A stretch of DNA of 7,344 nt from JAKFWF01 sp031401535 (lineage in GTDB: Bacteria > Pseudomonadota > Alphaproteobacteria > Rhizobiales > Hyphomicrobiaceae), in assembly GCA_031401535.1 (NCBI GenBank), contig JANNRP010000396.1, positions 1-7,344 on the forward strand, read 5' to 3'. Both the position numbers and the translations under genes were made by a program. Shown here in pieces: positions 7,018 to 7,344 of this stretch; the stretch's first letter is position 1; every line of letters begins with the position of its first letter. The notes beneath the pieces are model-generated. The model was not told where the DNA came from, did no database searches, and saw only the letters and a program-made list of their open reading frames with translations.

Positions 7018-7344
7018 CTATTGCCGGGCGGTGACAGATTGTCTTTTGGCGAAAAAACGATCAACCGCGGTGGCGATACCGGTTGCAACCTGTTTCTGCC
7101 ACTCCGGTGACTGTAGCAATTTCTGATCTTGAACGTTGCTCATATATCCCAGCTCGATGAGCACCGATGGCGTCTGTGTCTGCTTCAACACCTTGAACCC
7201 TGCCCCGCGTTGCGGGTCGCGCGCCAACGCTACATGTTGCCGTAGTTCCGTCGCCAGTTGACTGCTGAAATCATGCGAGAAGTTGGACGTTTCCCGTTTC
7301 AACAGATCGACCAGGATGTTGCGGACGGCATCGCCATCCTTGTC
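7018..7344 (-). CDS. N-acetylmuramoyl-L-alanine amidase (Amidase_3), C-terminal part
   Basis: Zinc-dependent periplasmic hydrolase that cuts the bond between N-acetylmuramic acid and the L-alanine of the stem peptide, used for daughter-cell separation. Only the last 108 residues are present; the gene enters from the right edge at an in-frame GAC. The visible part reads DKDGDAVRNILVDLLKRETSN..., then PSVLIELGYMSN, which carries the catalytic-site Glu conserved near the C-terminus of the Amidase_3 family (AmiA/AmiB/AmiC), and ends QSVTARQ with a TAG stop. The zinc-binding His/Glu residues lie upstream, outside the window. An internal TTG at 7302 is not a real start, because family-like sequence continues upstream of it. 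The neighbour downstream is the peptidoglycan synthase mrcA; I recall this amidase–PBP1A pairing as conserved in alphaproteobacteria. Confidence 0.92.
   Translation of the reverse strand, partial: DKDGDAVRNILVDLLKRETSNFSHDFSSQLATELRQHVALARDPQRGAGFKVLKQTQTPSVLIELGYMSNVQDQKLLQSPEWQKQVATGIATAVDRFFAKRQSVTARQ

Noticed and set aside
1..7344. Undescribed system, mobile element, CRISPR array, tRNA or rRNA
   Set aside because: Both strands are accounted for by six recognisable housekeeping or transport genes with short gaps. No repeat array, transposase, integrase, attachment-like duplication or cloverleaf was seen.

Overview
The window is an ordinary, fully coding chromosomal segment of an alphaproteobacterium, most likely of the order Hyphomicrobiales (Rhizobiales). 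The base composition is moderately GC-rich. The strongest taxonomic clues are the release-factor-2 sequence (N-terminus MRAE..., SLTLLRRHLDWD, SPYDSNARRHTSF) and the gene order amidase – PBP1A – prfB, which I recall as typical of alphaproteobacteria. Every real gene lies on the minus strand, so the window reads right to left. The long plus-strand open frames are antisense shadows.

Right part (7344 to 3069), housekeeping genes. The end of an N-acetylmuramoyl-L-alanine amidase (truncated by the window edge) is followed by a complete class A penicillin-binding protein 1A (mrcA/ponA type). Next comes prfB, encoding peptide chain release factor 2. The prfB gene is interrupted by an in-frame TGA at codon 24, set in a classic programmed +1 frameshift site, so the intact gene runs 4200 to 3069 (376 aa after the shift). 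The amidase cleaves peptidoglycan during cell separation and PBP1A synthesises it, so they form a cell-wall pair. RF2 terminates translation at UGA/UAA and autoregulates through its frameshift. A plausible sigma70-type promoter sits between mrcA and prfB.

Middle (3068 to 2773): a 296-bp gap with several short dyads and no gene. It probably holds the end of the prfB transcript and the control region of the next operon.

Left part (2772 to 1): a polyamine-type ABC importer operon in the order substrate-binding protein (Tat signal), ATPase (PotA-like), first permease (PotB/PotH-like, truncated by the window edge). A second permease (PotC/PotI-like) would be expected just outside. A long, strong hairpin without a U-tract lies between the binding-protein and ATPase genes. 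It is well placed to let the binding protein be made in excess over the membrane components.

I found no sign of a previously undescribed system, mobile element, CRISPR array or RNA gene. The points most worth a second look are the prfB recoding site, the intercistronic hairpin in the transporter operon and the dyad-containing leader in front of it.
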